Made by a program: the position numbers and the translations under genes. Shown here in pieces: positions 52,654 through 61,031 of a stretch of 64,000 bases of DNA (within the stretch, counting starts at the first letter, position 1; each line of letters begins with the position of its first letter). The DNA comes from Pseudobacteriovorax sp. (GTDB lineage: Bacteria > Bdellovibrionota_B > Oligoflexia > Oligoflexales > Oligoflexaceae): the NCBI GenBank assembly GCA_013215145.1, contig JABSRP010000021.1:91663-155662 (forward strand). Reading direction: 5' to 3'. The notes under the pieces were generated by a model that had not been told where the DNA came from, ran no database searches, and saw only the letters and a list, made by a program, of their open reading frames with translations.

Positions 52654-54099
52654 TTGAAAAATGAAGTTTTCTTTTCATTAGAGGATTCCAAGACTTTTTC
52701 GGAGATTTCACGAGACTTCAATCCACTCCACTTAGATTTCAGCTTTGCTAAACACACCCAATTTGGCAAGCCTATTGTGCATGGTGTCAATTTAGTTCTA
52801 TCTGCTCTAAATTATGCAGCAGAGCAACTGTTCGAGAATGAAAAATTTGCGGTTCAGGCTCTCGATGTACGTTTCTTAAAACAAGTACTTGTAAATCAAC
52901 TTGTAAGATTTGAGTTCAGCTACCTAGACAATCATCTTGATATTGATGTTTTTCTACTGAACGGTGAAAAGGCTGTAGAAGCCAACTTTTTGCTGAAAGA
53001 TACTGCAAACAGAGTGTCATTAAATAATGGGTTGGGAGAAATTGATAAGTCGCTTAACGATTTTAGTATCGGTGAAATCGAAAATTGGAGTTCAAGCTTT
53101 ACCTATTCTATCGATTCAGAATTACTTGATCAAACGTTCACAAATTTGCTCAGGTTTTTTGAAACCGATGATATAAGACACCTGTGCTTGACCTCGTACT
53201 TGATCGGAATGAAATGCCCAGGAAAGCATGCACTGTTCTCCGACTTTTCCATGAAGAGGATAGAAAACGATCTTGGCGATAGAGTTGACGCGAGAGTTTC
53301 TAAAATTGATGAAAGATTTTCCCTCGCCCGACTAGAGTTAGTGTCCTCTCGCTACAAGATGAACCTAAAAAGTTTTGTACATCCTAAACTAAAACCTATT
53401 TCCTCAATTTTACATTTATCTAAAAAATTCGATCTTTCAAATATTAAGTCTCATAAAGCACTAATTATTGGAGGGTCCAGCGGTTTAGGCTCAATTGTAT
53501 CAAGAATCCTACTTGCCTCTGGTTGCCAAGTATATTCAACCTATAATGGTAATGATTTTGGCGTACAATTAATTGAGAAAGAGTGTGAAGATTTTTCTTG
53601 TACGCAGAAATTTTCCTACAGCCAACTTTCTGTCGATTCACTTCAGGATTCACTTCCTTTTGTTCTTAATAGCGAGTTCGATGCGATTTATTATTTTGCT
53701 ACACCAAGGATTTTTGATAAATCGCTTGAGTTTTTTAATCCGCGAAAGTACGAAATCTTTTCAAAGTATTATATTTATGCGGTCGAAGAGCTTTATCGAA
53801 TTTATAGGCAGAAATATCCCGACCGAAAGCTTTTGTTTTGTACTCCTTCAACTGTAGCTATCGAGGAGAAAATTTCTGAGTTAAATGAATACTCATTGGC
53901 AAAAGCCGCAGCCGAGCTTTTGTTAAAAAAAATAGGAGAATTTGATAAAAATTTTCATTTTTTTTCTCCACGTTTACCTAGATTTGAAAGTCAACAGACT
54001 TTAACATTTTTTCAGGGACTGAACAAAGATCCTGAAAAAATTGGTTTTGACTTCGTTACATGTGTGAATACACTTTCGAAAGAAATTTTTAGTTTGTAG
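52654..54099 (+). CDS. Fusion: MaoC-like dehydratase + short-chain dehydrogenase
   Basis: 481 residues. Residues 1-125 are a hot-dog fold with [20 protein letters not shown] and [15 protein letters not shown], the hydratase-2 motif D-x4-H with its HG pair. After a 130-residue middle part, a short-chain dehydrogenase begins [20 protein letters not shown] near 268 and carries [16 protein letters not shown] (YxxxK) near 410. It could make or reduce a 3-hydroxy- or enoyl-acyl group on the neighbouring ACP. TTG start without a strong ribosome site. Confidence 0.85.
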   Translation: MKNEVFFSLEDSKTFSEISRDFNPLHLDFSFAKHTQFGKPIVHGVNLVLSALNYAAEQLFENEKFAVQALDVRFLKQVLVNQLVRFEFSYLDNHLDIDVFLLNGEKAVEANFLLKDTANRVSLNNGLGEIDKSLNDFSIGEIENWSSSFTYSIDSELLDQTFTNLLRFFETDDIRHLCLTSYLIGMKCPGKHALFSDFSMKRIENDLGDRVDARVSKIDERFSLARLELVSSRYKMNLKSFVHPKLKPISSILHLSKKFDLSNIKSHKALIIGGSSGLGSIVSRILLASGCQVYSTYNGNDFGVQLIEKECEDFSCTQKFSYSQLSVDSLQDSLPFVLNSEFDAIYYFATPRIFDKSLEFFNPRKYEIFSKYYIYAVEELYRIYRQKYPDRKLLFCTPSTVAIEEKISELNEYSLAKAAAELLLKKIGEFDKNFHFFSPRLPRFESQQTLTFFQGLNKDPEKIGFDFVTCVNTLSKEIFSL

Positions 54100-54275
54100 T
54101 TCCTAATACAAGAATTTTTTATGATGGTAGTTATCGGAACCTAAGTACTCCAGTAGGCTTTGACTTTTCTTTGTCATAGCTACTTAGTTCAGAAGTGAGC
54201 GCTGCACCTGAGCCATCTTCCACCGTAGATTTACCTGGTCTATTCTTTACTTAAATAACTTTAAGGAGAATAGAT

Positions 54276-55115
54276 ATGACAGACGATCAGTGGCGGTCTC
54301 ATTTTGCCGCAAAAGAAAACTCTGAGCTTACAATCTCTGAGTACACCAAAAAGCATGGAATCATACTTTCGAGTTGGTACTACCACCGCAAGCGATTGCA
54401 AAAAACTGATTCCAAGTTCGTGCCCATCAGTGGTCCAGAGTTCCCAGAAGAAACAAGCTATAGTATGCCACGTATCAACATCGATGCTTGCTGGGATCAG
54501 GGACTCTCTCTTGAGAGCGAAGGCTGTATTTTACCAAAACCTGCTGGGTTAACGGTCATTGCCAATACACTTCGCATGACGAGACCACTTGATGATGAAG
54601 GTAATCCGGTTCTTTGGGATATGGTTGTGACAACCAATGAAGGTGAGTATCTTTGGAAGACAGGGTTCGCGCATACGACTGACTGCGCCGATCCAATTGG
54701 CTACAGTCTAGCCGATTCTAATGCGGCCTTCCCACTCAACGGTCAAGCCATCCCGCAAGTGCATGGGCTCTATAAGCTGTGCTTGCAAGCACTCAGTGTT
54801 GCGCAACCAGTGTCATTCAACCTTTTTGTTGACACAATAGGGCCTCAGGAGGAGCCAAGCTTGTTCGTTCGCAACTTCGGTCCCACTCTGCGTGTCCAAC
54901 CCATTTTCGTGGTGCCATATCATACTGACTTTTATGTTGGTTTTGGACCATTTGATTCAACAGATTGTAGTGAAAGCGAGCTGAGACCGTTCTTCCGCAT
55001 CCCATACACGGTGGGTCGAGACGAACTCCCTCTCAAATTCTGCGTACAATCAATAAACCTCGCCGGTAACCCGAGCCGAATCTTTGAGATCCGTGTGGAT
55101 GAATCGAGCCTCTAG
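54276..55115 (+). CDS. Chimeric protein: IS66 TnpA-like N-terminus + unknown beta-rich domain
   Basis: 279 residues with AAGGAG seven bases before the ATG. Residues 1-50 (DDQWRSHFAAKENSELTISE, YTKKHGIILSSWYYHRKRL) resemble the helix-turn-helix start of IS66-type TnpA. From about 65 to the end the protein is unlike transposases: beta-rich, with cysteines at SEGCIL, TTDCADP, KLCLQAL, TDCSE and KFCVQS, and phrases such as TRPLDDEGNPVLWDMVV. No signal peptide. Function unknown; a DNA-binding regulator or a domestication product is possible. Confidence 0.55.
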   Translation: MTDDQWRSHFAAKENSELTISEYTKKHGIILSSWYYHRKRLQKTDSKFVPISGPEFPEETSYSMPRINIDACWDQGLSLESEGCILPKPAGLTVIANTLRMTRPLDDEGNPVLWDMVVTTNEGEYLWKTGFAHTTDCADPIGYSLADSNAAFPLNGQAIPQVHGLYKLCLQALSVAQPVSFNLFVDTIGPQEEPSLFVRNFGPTLRVQPIFVVPYHTDFYVGFGPFDSTDCSESELRPFFRIPYTVGRDELPLKFCVQSINLAGNPSRIFEIRVDESSL

Positions 55116-55154
55116 CTCGATAGTCCGCGTTTTAAGATTCTGCCTGAGTGGGCG

Positions 55155-56006
55155 TTATTTGACGGAGCCTCCTGTCAGACTGAAAACATCATTGACCTGT
55201 TCCGAGCTGAGCGTAAAAGACAAACAAGCAAGAGCCTGCTCCATATGGAGGGGGTTTGTTGTTCCTGTTAAAGGAACGATTCCTTGTTGGATAAGAGATC
55301 TAAAGAAAATCTGTGCCGGTGTGTAGTCCAGCTCACTGGATATTTTCTGCACGGTTCGTGAGTTGAGGATGTGAGGGTTTGCGGTTAGGGTCCAAAAGCT
55401 CTGATAGACGATCTGTTGGTCTTGGCAAAACTTTCTTAGTGCCCTGTCGTAGCCTGACTCGGAGTAGAATCGATTCTGGAGAACGGCCGGTTTGATATCG
55501 ACATGATCGTAGAGAGATTCAAAGAGCCTTTTGTCGTAGCAGTTTGATATGCCGAGTTGTTTAATTTGGCCCTCTCTGACAAAGGACTCCATCTTACGCC
55601 ACGCCACAAGAGTGGTTTCAAGAGAATGGAGAGGTGAGTGAAGCACAAGGCTATCAAGATATTCGGTTCCGAGGTTCTTCAAAGATGCACCGATCGATTG
55701 TTCGACCTGGGTTTCCAAGGGCGCCTTTGCGTCATATGGCAATCTATTTGGATCCTGGCCTGGTAAGGGCGTGAACTTTGTCTGGATAAAAATCTCAGAC
55801 CTAGGTATCGCTGAGATCTGAATGGCCTTACCAACCAGCTCTTCTTGATAGTGTTTCGGTTGACAAGCTGTATCAATACCTCGAAAACCCGCAGAAAGTG
55901 CTTGTTGAACATATTCGGTCGTTCGCTCTTTTTTCCAGGCTGTGCCGTATATCATTTTGGGAATCTTGACTTGACTTCTCGTTGTCACATGCTTGTCTTC
56001 AGGCAT
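55155..56006 (-). CDS. Aldo/keto reductase
   Basis: 283 residues. An NADPH-dependent carbonyl reductase with the tetrad in place: Asp in GIDTACQPKHYQEE, Tyr in the same segment, Lys in IFIQTKFTP and His in SLVLHSPL. GISNCYDKRL and the C-terminal VPLTGTTNPLHMEQAL match the cofactor site. AAGGAA upstream of the ATG. It stands alone between unrelated genes, and its substrate is unknown. Confidence 0.92.
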   Translation of the reverse strand: MPEDKHVTTRSQVKIPKMIYGTAWKKERTTEYVQQALSAGFRGIDTACQPKHYQEELVGKAIQISAIPRSEIFIQTKFTPLPGQDPNRLPYDAKAPLETQVEQSIGASLKNLGTEYLDSLVLHSPLHSLETTLVAWRKMESFVREGQIKQLGISNCYDKRLFESLYDHVDIKPAVLQNRFYSESGYDRALRKFCQDQQIVYQSFWTLTANPHILNSRTVQKISSELDYTPAQIFFRSLIQQGIVPLTGTTNPLHMEQALACLSFTLSSEQVNDVFSLTGGSVK

Positions 56007-56062
56007 TTCTTAGCTTTCCTTTTACTTCATCAACATAGGTTTATATTGCTCTAAGTACCGTA

Positions 56063-57436
56063 TTATCTAAAATTCTCTAGAAACTCAGTCCGCATACTGT
56101 CCCAACTCCCGTCTAGTTCGGCTGGTTTGATTCCCTTCGTATAGCCATGTGCTTGGAATTCTCGATCGTAGTTGAAAACGCGGTAGCAGAAACTAGCATG
56201 GACTCCGTTTGATGCTAAAGCAACCGGTGGTCTTTCCTGCCAATTGTTCTCTCTTGCTTCGACGCAACGGTCATAAAGCCATTGATCGTTTCTGTTGGAG
56301 CCTTGGTTTTGTTCGCCACGAGTTCTAAGAGCCTGCAAACTATAGTCGACAAGAGCTTCATAACCGGCTCCAACAGCGTGAAGAAGCTCCATGGCTATCT
56401 CGTCGGCCTCTTGCTCGTATGTATAATACCCATCATTTGTTCTATCTGGTAAACCGACTTTTCTCTCTGGTTTCTTAAGGAGATTGTCTTCAGTCTGTTC
56501 GTAGTAGTACTGGTAGGCAGTTGTTCTATGAAATGTTGATGAATGCGCCTTAAAGTAGTGACCTAGCTCATGGGCTATGACCCCAACAACCGCCTCTTCG
56601 TCTTGATTCACTTCGATCATTTCATAGCCAATGAAAACAGCATTTGCCGTAACATAAACGATTATTCCATCTGCAGTAGACCTGGACGGACCATCACCAG
56701 TCACTGCATTTTCGCGAATGTAGCCGTTGAGGATCAGTTTGCCATCTTCTGTGGCTCGAAAGTTTGAGGCATCGGATGTATTCAAATACTCCGCAAAGCC
56801 TTGTAGCCATTCCTCCGGGAGATCTCTGACGACGCAACCCATTTGTGATGAGTGTTGTTCTGCTTCACAGAAGCGACGATCGTTGACAGAGGATAGTCTG
56901 AAGCTCACCCTTCCCTGGAAACTTCTTGCCGAAAACTCATAGGCATGCGCTGTATTAGAGGTGTCGTAGCGACTCAAGTCGATTGTGTTGCTCCCACCTA
57001 CAAACTCACTCTCACCTTCTTCGGACGAAATCTCAACTGGCACTCGATAATAAACTCGCGCCGGCAAAGCTAAACCAATCTCTGAGCCCTCAGGATTGTT
57101 TCGAAAGATGTAGAGTCTTGGTATCGGGGCAGCTGCCATTTCCGGGTTTACCGATACAACGTACTGATACATCGCATCGACCCAATTTTGTAGACGATTT
57201 CCAAGTTCAGTGCCCTCAGGAATCAAGCCAACTCTTGAAGTTGGGTAGGCTTCAACGTACTCCCGGCTCACATCTGCCCATAGCCAAGGCCTTGGAGTGC
57301 CTGCAGGGCTTCCTGAGTCAATAGGCGCAAAGTCTCCCTCCTTGTGACGAAGTTGAGAGTTAGAATCTGTCGATTTACATCCTAGCAGTGAAGAAACCAA
57401 GAATAGACAGCAGAGTGTCAATGAAAGTGTTCTCAA
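56063..57436 (-). CDS. Lipoprotein zinc metalloprotease (M48-like)
   Basis: 457 residues from the TTG with AAGGAGG five bases upstream. This start gives a model lipoprotein signal (LRTLSLTLCCLFLVSSLLGC). The zinc site AHELGHYFKAHSS lies near residue 290, with the third ligand probably Glu in EQEADEIAMELL about 60 residues later, as in M48 proteases. Extra N-terminal 250 residues are unassigned. Likely faces the periplasm or cell surface. Longer readings that start near 57565 lack a ribosome site. Confidence 0.8.
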   Translation of the reverse strand: MRTLSLTLCCLFLVSSLLGCKSTDSNSQLRHKEGDFAPIDSGSPAGTPRPWLWADVSREYVEAYPTSRVGLIPEGTELGNRLQNWVDAMYQYVVSVNPEMAAAPIPRLYIFRNNPEGSEIGLALPARVYYRVPVEISSEEGESEFVGGSNTIDLSRYDTSNTAHAYEFSARSFQGRVSFRLSSVNDRRFCEAEQHSSQMGCVVRDLPEEWLQGFAEYLNTSDASNFRATEDGKLILNGYIRENAVTGDGPSRSTADGIIVYVTANAVFIGYEMIEVNQDEEAVVGVIAHELGHYFKAHSSTFHRTTAYQYYYEQTEDNLLKKPERKVGLPDRTNDGYYTYEQEADEIAMELLHAVGAGYEALVDYSLQALRTRGEQNQGSNRNDQWLYDRCVEARENNWQERPPVALASNGVHASFCYRVFNYDREFQAHGYTKGIKPAELDGSWDSMRTEFLENFR

Positions 57437-57721
57437 AGTAGCCTCCTTAAGTTGGTGTTTGTTGTGAAGTCTCATTCTATCATTGATCGTGGAATAAGCC
57501 AGGTCAAGCCAGCTACAGACTATGGGTCCTTCTTCAGATAGATCAGCTTTCATCGCGCAGTTCAAAGCGGATCAACGATGCTCTTGGGGTATCTGCGCGT
57601 CAATATCCTCGTTTTGTTCATCCCCTTGGCCAAACGCCTGTCCAATCAACCAGAGTCAGTGCACTGACTGGGTGCTCTCCTTTAGGTTAGCGATTGAGGC
57701 GACAAGGAAGCAAAACAGAAA
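57437..57721. other. Intergenic stretch, nothing reliable seen
   Basis: 285 bases upstream of the metalloprotease, holding its leader. No gene or repeat is supported; short frames here lack ribosome sites. Confidence 0.4.
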
Positions 57722-57973
57722 TCAATATTTCAAAGTATGGTACGATAGGAGTTTATTATTATAAGGAGCGCTGCGATAGGGTTCCACCGCTGGGTGTGTT
57801 GCTGGTTCTAGTAGTAGTTCGACATCTGATGCCTGTTGCTTCGATTTCACGGTCAGCCAGCGAAATTTTCCCATGGGTATATCCTTTTCTTTTTTGAATC
57901 CAAGGACTTCTGTGTAGAATTGTAAGGCTTTTTCTTGGTCATTGACGAATACGCTAGTGACGTGAAGTCTCAT
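57722..57973 (-). pseudogene. Truncated VOC/glyoxalase-family protein
   Basis: About 83 residues from the ATG after GAGGG. The first 65 match the first beta-alpha-beta repeat of VOC proteins (VTSVFVNDQEKALQFYTEVL, LGFKKEKDIPMGKFRWLTV, ELLLEP), but the second repeat with the C-terminal metal glutamate is missing; after HPAVEPY the frame runs into unrelated residues and a stop. Normal members are about 130 residues, so this is the 5' half of a broken gene. Confidence 0.65.
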
Positions 57974-58218
57974 ACTACTACCCTCTTGTGAAAACTCCTG
58001 GTTTGATTCTATAGGAGCACCCTGAGCTTTGATAGAATTTTCTGCAAGCAAGCACAAAGTAAAATAAAAAACAGGATGCGTTTCAGTAAGTGGATTCCTA
58101 CAAGTTCAGCAACCCAAGCGATGAACCTTGCCATAAGAAGGTCGCACTTTGAAAAGTAAGGTTGGATTGGTCTAATCCAGACCTACGAGAAGACCAGAAT
58201 CGATTTAAAATTCGTATG

Positions 58219-58289
58219 AACCGCCGCTTGCGGAACCGCATGAATGGTGGTACGCGAGCTGGGGCTGTAGATGGTTCTGGCTTCCCGAT
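58219..58289 (+). mobile_element. Probable 3' end (domains V-VI) of a decayed group II intron
   Basis: ACCGCC (58220-58225), then TGCGG-AA-CCGCA, then GGTGGT (58246-58251) form the bulged two-part hairpin typical of domain V of bacterial group II introns, followed by a GC-rich segment closing with TTCCCGAT (58282-58289), a common intron 3' end. No reverse transcriptase remains nearby, so the rest has been lost. Recognition is from general pattern and needs a covariance search. Confidence 0.4.
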
Positions 58290-58305
58290 CGATCAAGCCT
58301 AAAGG

Positions 58306-59406
58306 TCAATCGACAAAGATTATAGCTTCGCCCCAGGCTTGTGGAGAAATAAGACTGATATTGCCAGGAGATACAAAGAACTCGGCCCAGAAACGCCAGT
58401 TCTGATTTTCAACACCTCCACCAAAATAAACGTTATAGGTTGTATCGATAAGAGCAGCAAGGCGCTCAGCCCCAAGTACATCTCCTAAATAGGATAGGTA
58501 GGCAGCATAGCTGAAACGGCCTGCAGGGAAACTAGAAAAGTCGACTGGAATCGAGATCGGTTGAGAACGACTAAAGAAGAACTCTACGAAAAGAGAGCTA
58601 GAACCATTGCCCAATGCAAAAGGAAAAGCTGCTATGGCTCGACCAGTTAAATCATCATGGACAGGTGCCAGATCGCGCGGAAAGACCGAATCTTTAACCA
58701 CAACTGCGAATTGTCTTCCCGAGTCTTCACTAAAGCGGTCATATTTATCTCTGAAGTAAGCTTCCCAAACGAAACTTGGTAGAGCGATCGAAGGGTCTTC
58801 AGTTAGTTGGTATATTTCATTTTCCAGTCCGAATATCACGGCCTCGAGATAGGCTTTTTCCAACCATTGCCTCGGCAGTCCTTCTGCTATAAGAGACTCT
58901 CGAAAGCTTAGAATAGTCTGAGAAGAGCTATTGCCATTGTATCTATATATGATTCTTGAGGGCTCGACATCACCACGGCGTTGGTTTCTTAGCTCGCAAC
59001 GAAAGAACGCTTGAGGAGTCCATTGTCTTGATAGCGAAATAAGTTCTGGTCGAAAACTTACACGGCTACCTTGCTGTATATTCTCGCTATCGTCTGGGAA
59101 CAAAATGTGTGGCTGACAGAAAAGATTATCAGCGGATTGTACCTCAAGAGTCAAAGGAGCAAAACCGTCTCCTCTGATCGTTTCGCTAAGCTTTTCTGAG
59201 AAAATAACGCCTTGGTCCTCTGAGAACTCAATAAGCCTCTCTTGAAGGCTCTCTATTTCTTGTTTAAAATCTCTTTTAATATCTCGATCCGGGAGCGATC
59301 TGATCTGATAATCAGCATCTAAGATAATCAACTCTGCCAGAGCCGATGAGGGCGTCAAGACGAATAAAAAAGTAACCATCCATCTTTTTGTTGCAAACAT
59401 ATCCAA
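58306..59406 (-). CDS. Secreted hypothetical protein
   Basis: 366 residues from the TTG eight bases after AAGGAG (ATG two codons later is also possible). Signal peptide: basic KRW, hydrophobic MVTFLFVLTP, cleavage after SSALA. The mature part is mixed alpha/beta with a GIIF-free middle and a C-terminal RFSYAAYLSYLGDVLGAERL block. Two cysteines (FCQPH, FRCEL) could pair. No family recognised; periplasmic, outer-membrane-associated or released. Confidence 0.65.
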   Translation of the reverse strand: MDMFATKRWMVTFLFVLTPSSALAELIILDADYQIRSLPDRDIKRDFKQEIESLQERLIEFSEDQGVIFSEKLSETIRGDGFAPLTLEVQSADNLFCQPHILFPDDSENIQQGSRVSFRPELISLSRQWTPQAFFRCELRNQRRGDVEPSRIIYRYNGNSSSQTILSFRESLIAEGLPRQWLEKAYLEAVIFGLENEIYQLTEDPSIALPSFVWEAYFRDKYDRFSEDSGRQFAVVVKDSVFPRDLAPVHDDLTGRAIAAFPFALGNGSSSLFVEFFFSRSQPISIPVDFSSFPAGRFSYAAYLSYLGDVLGAERLAALIDTTYNVYFGGGVENQNWRFWAEFFVSPGNISLISPQAWGEAIIFVD

Positions 59407-59770
59407 GTGTAAGTCTCCTTTGGTTAGAGTAGCTGAAACCGGTCGCCGTTGAACGACTAACAGCATCGGTTACTCTAGGAAAACGTAAGAACTCCGTCTA
59501 GTGTAAAAGGGACTTTTCTTTCTTGGAATCCAGCAATTCAGATCTTAAGCATCGATCGAAGAGGGTTCAGTTTAGATATGGAGAAATTTGGTTCTGTCGC
59601 ACTATTTGTTTGACTACGTATGTGTGGTAAACTTCCTCAACTCTATGGAGGCGGCCATATTCATGCCGGCGAATGGATCGATGAAATTCTAGCTCATCGA
59701 TTGAACGGCCTTGCACCACCCCAAATCATGAGGGATCGGGCATCAGCAAACACTGCGACAGCATGCTCCT
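59407..59770. other. Intergenic stretch, nothing reliable seen
   Basis: 364 bases with leader and promoter space for the secreted protein on the minus strand. An 88-codon frame at 59620-59886 lacks a ribosome site and has an improbable composition. Confidence 0.35.
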
Positions 59771-60178
59771 ATGTTGATCTTGCCTGCAACAAACATGCGC
59801 GGCAGTACTTATCGTGTGCGCTCTGTTCAACCAGTCGCACCTGTTCATATCCACTTACATGGCAGTGTTCCGATCAAGCAAAATGATGAGATCTCCTCTC
59901 ATTTACCCCAAACCCTAGCGTCCCCGCCCCTCGATCTAGGATACTGCAATCCTTCTCATAAAACCCCGCATACGCCGATCGATGGACAGCGATGCGATTT
60001 TTCCAATTGGGAGCACCTGAAGATCAAGCACGAGATCCTTTTGCAGCCTGGTGAAACCCAGGAGTACCGATTCGCCTATCGACGAGAGAAACAGGAAAAA
60101 CTCTCCAACGCTAGGCTTTGTTTCCAGCTTCAAAGTGTTGAACAATGCCAAAACATTCAAGTTGCCGGCTTTCAATAA
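59771..60178 (+). CDS. Hypothetical protein, perhaps a gene remnant
   Basis: 135 residues. The C-terminal 80 (CDFSNWEHLKIKHEILLQ, ETQEYRFAYRREKQ, LCFQLQSVEQCQNIQV) look like a real beta-rich secreted domain with four cysteines. The N-terminus lacks a signal peptide and the ATG lacks a ribosome site, so it may be the 3' part of a larger broken gene. Confidence 0.35.
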   Translation: MLILPATNMRGSTYRVRSVQPVAPVHIHLHGSVPIKQNDEISSHLPQTLASPPLDLGYCNPSHKTPHTPIDGQRCDFSNWEHLKIKHEILLQPGETQEYRFAYRREKQEKLSNARLCFQLQSVEQCQNIQVAGFQ

Positions 60179-60392
60179 ACGATCGGTAGAATCAAAGTTG
60201 AAACGATTCGCTCGTGTTCGTCGGGTCTACGGCGATTTAATCTTTCCTACGTGCCCAAGCTACAGTTATGAAGGTTCTAAAAAAAATCGAACACCTCGGA
60301 GACAACGCGCCACAATCAGAAGCATCGGATTTGACAAGAATAGGCACGGATGTTTTGGTTGAGCTATACACCTCTCAAGGAAAGGAAAGACC

Positions 60393-60773
60393 ATGTTGAA
60401 AGCTCTTTTTCTAACGACTTTTGTTGCCATGACAACAAGCGGGCAAGTCCAAGCTGAACACCCAGCTTCAAGCAATCTTTTTGCATACTGCGATATTGAG
60501 TATGTTCCAAGTTCAGGTTTTTTTGCCCATCAAACCCTTCGGTATTCATTCTCTCGAGTGGCCTATTTTGATCCAACTGACACTGTCGATGTGATTATCT
60601 ACGTGGACGAACAAACGGCTGCTGAAGCTTTTCTTCCCTATCATAGAAACTTTGTGTACTCAGGCACAACCTCAACAAAAAGCCCGATATCCCTGTACCT
60701 CGATCGCCAGTCCAATCAAGCAACTGTCTCTCATGCTGGCTACACGATCCACGGTCAATGCTACGATTTCTGA
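60393..60773 (+). CDS. Small secreted hypothetical protein
   Basis: 126 residues with GGAAAGG just before the ATG. Clear signal peptide (LKALFLTTFVAMTTSG, cleavage after VQA). The mature domain of about 105 residues has two cysteines (AYCDIEY and GQCYDF), probably bridged, and repeated Tyr/Ser-rich strands. Family not recognised. A perfect hairpin follows ten bases after the stop. Confidence 0.6.
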   Translation: MLKALFLTTFVAMTTSGQVQAEHPASSNLFAYCDIEYVPSSGFFAHQTLRYSFSRVAYFDPTDTVDVIIYVDEQTAAEAFLPYHRNFVYSGTTSTKSPISLYLDRQSNQATVSHAGYTIHGQCYDF

Positions 60774-60783
60774 AGACCCCTTA

Positions 60784-60803
60784 GGACTCCATTTATGGAG
60801 TCC
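60784..60803 (+). terminator. Perfect 9-bp hairpin after the small secreted protein gene
   Basis: GGACTCCAT and ATGGAGTCC are perfect arms around TT, ten bases beyond the stop. No T-run follows, so termination is uncertain; it could be an mRNA 3' stability hairpin or a palindromic protein site. Confidence 0.4.
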
Positions 60804-61031
60804 AATGAATGCATCAATATATAAAGTCCGGAGCTCATGAGAACTCCCCAGGCTAAGACCACCATTCATTGTGAGATACCCGAAGTGAGAACATCCAATC
60901 AAATGGCTTTGCTGGATCAGCGCATAGCAGAGGCTGTCTTCATTGTTCCCGAATTCGGTCGAACCTACATTTTCTACAGGAAAAAATCGTCTCGTCGCCA
61001 AACCCTATGGGGCTTACTTTTTCTGCGGAAT

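Noticed and set aside
59620..59886. 88-codon plus-strand frame rich in cysteine
   Set aside because: No ribosome site, overlaps a more plausible frame at 59771, and has no recognisable pattern.
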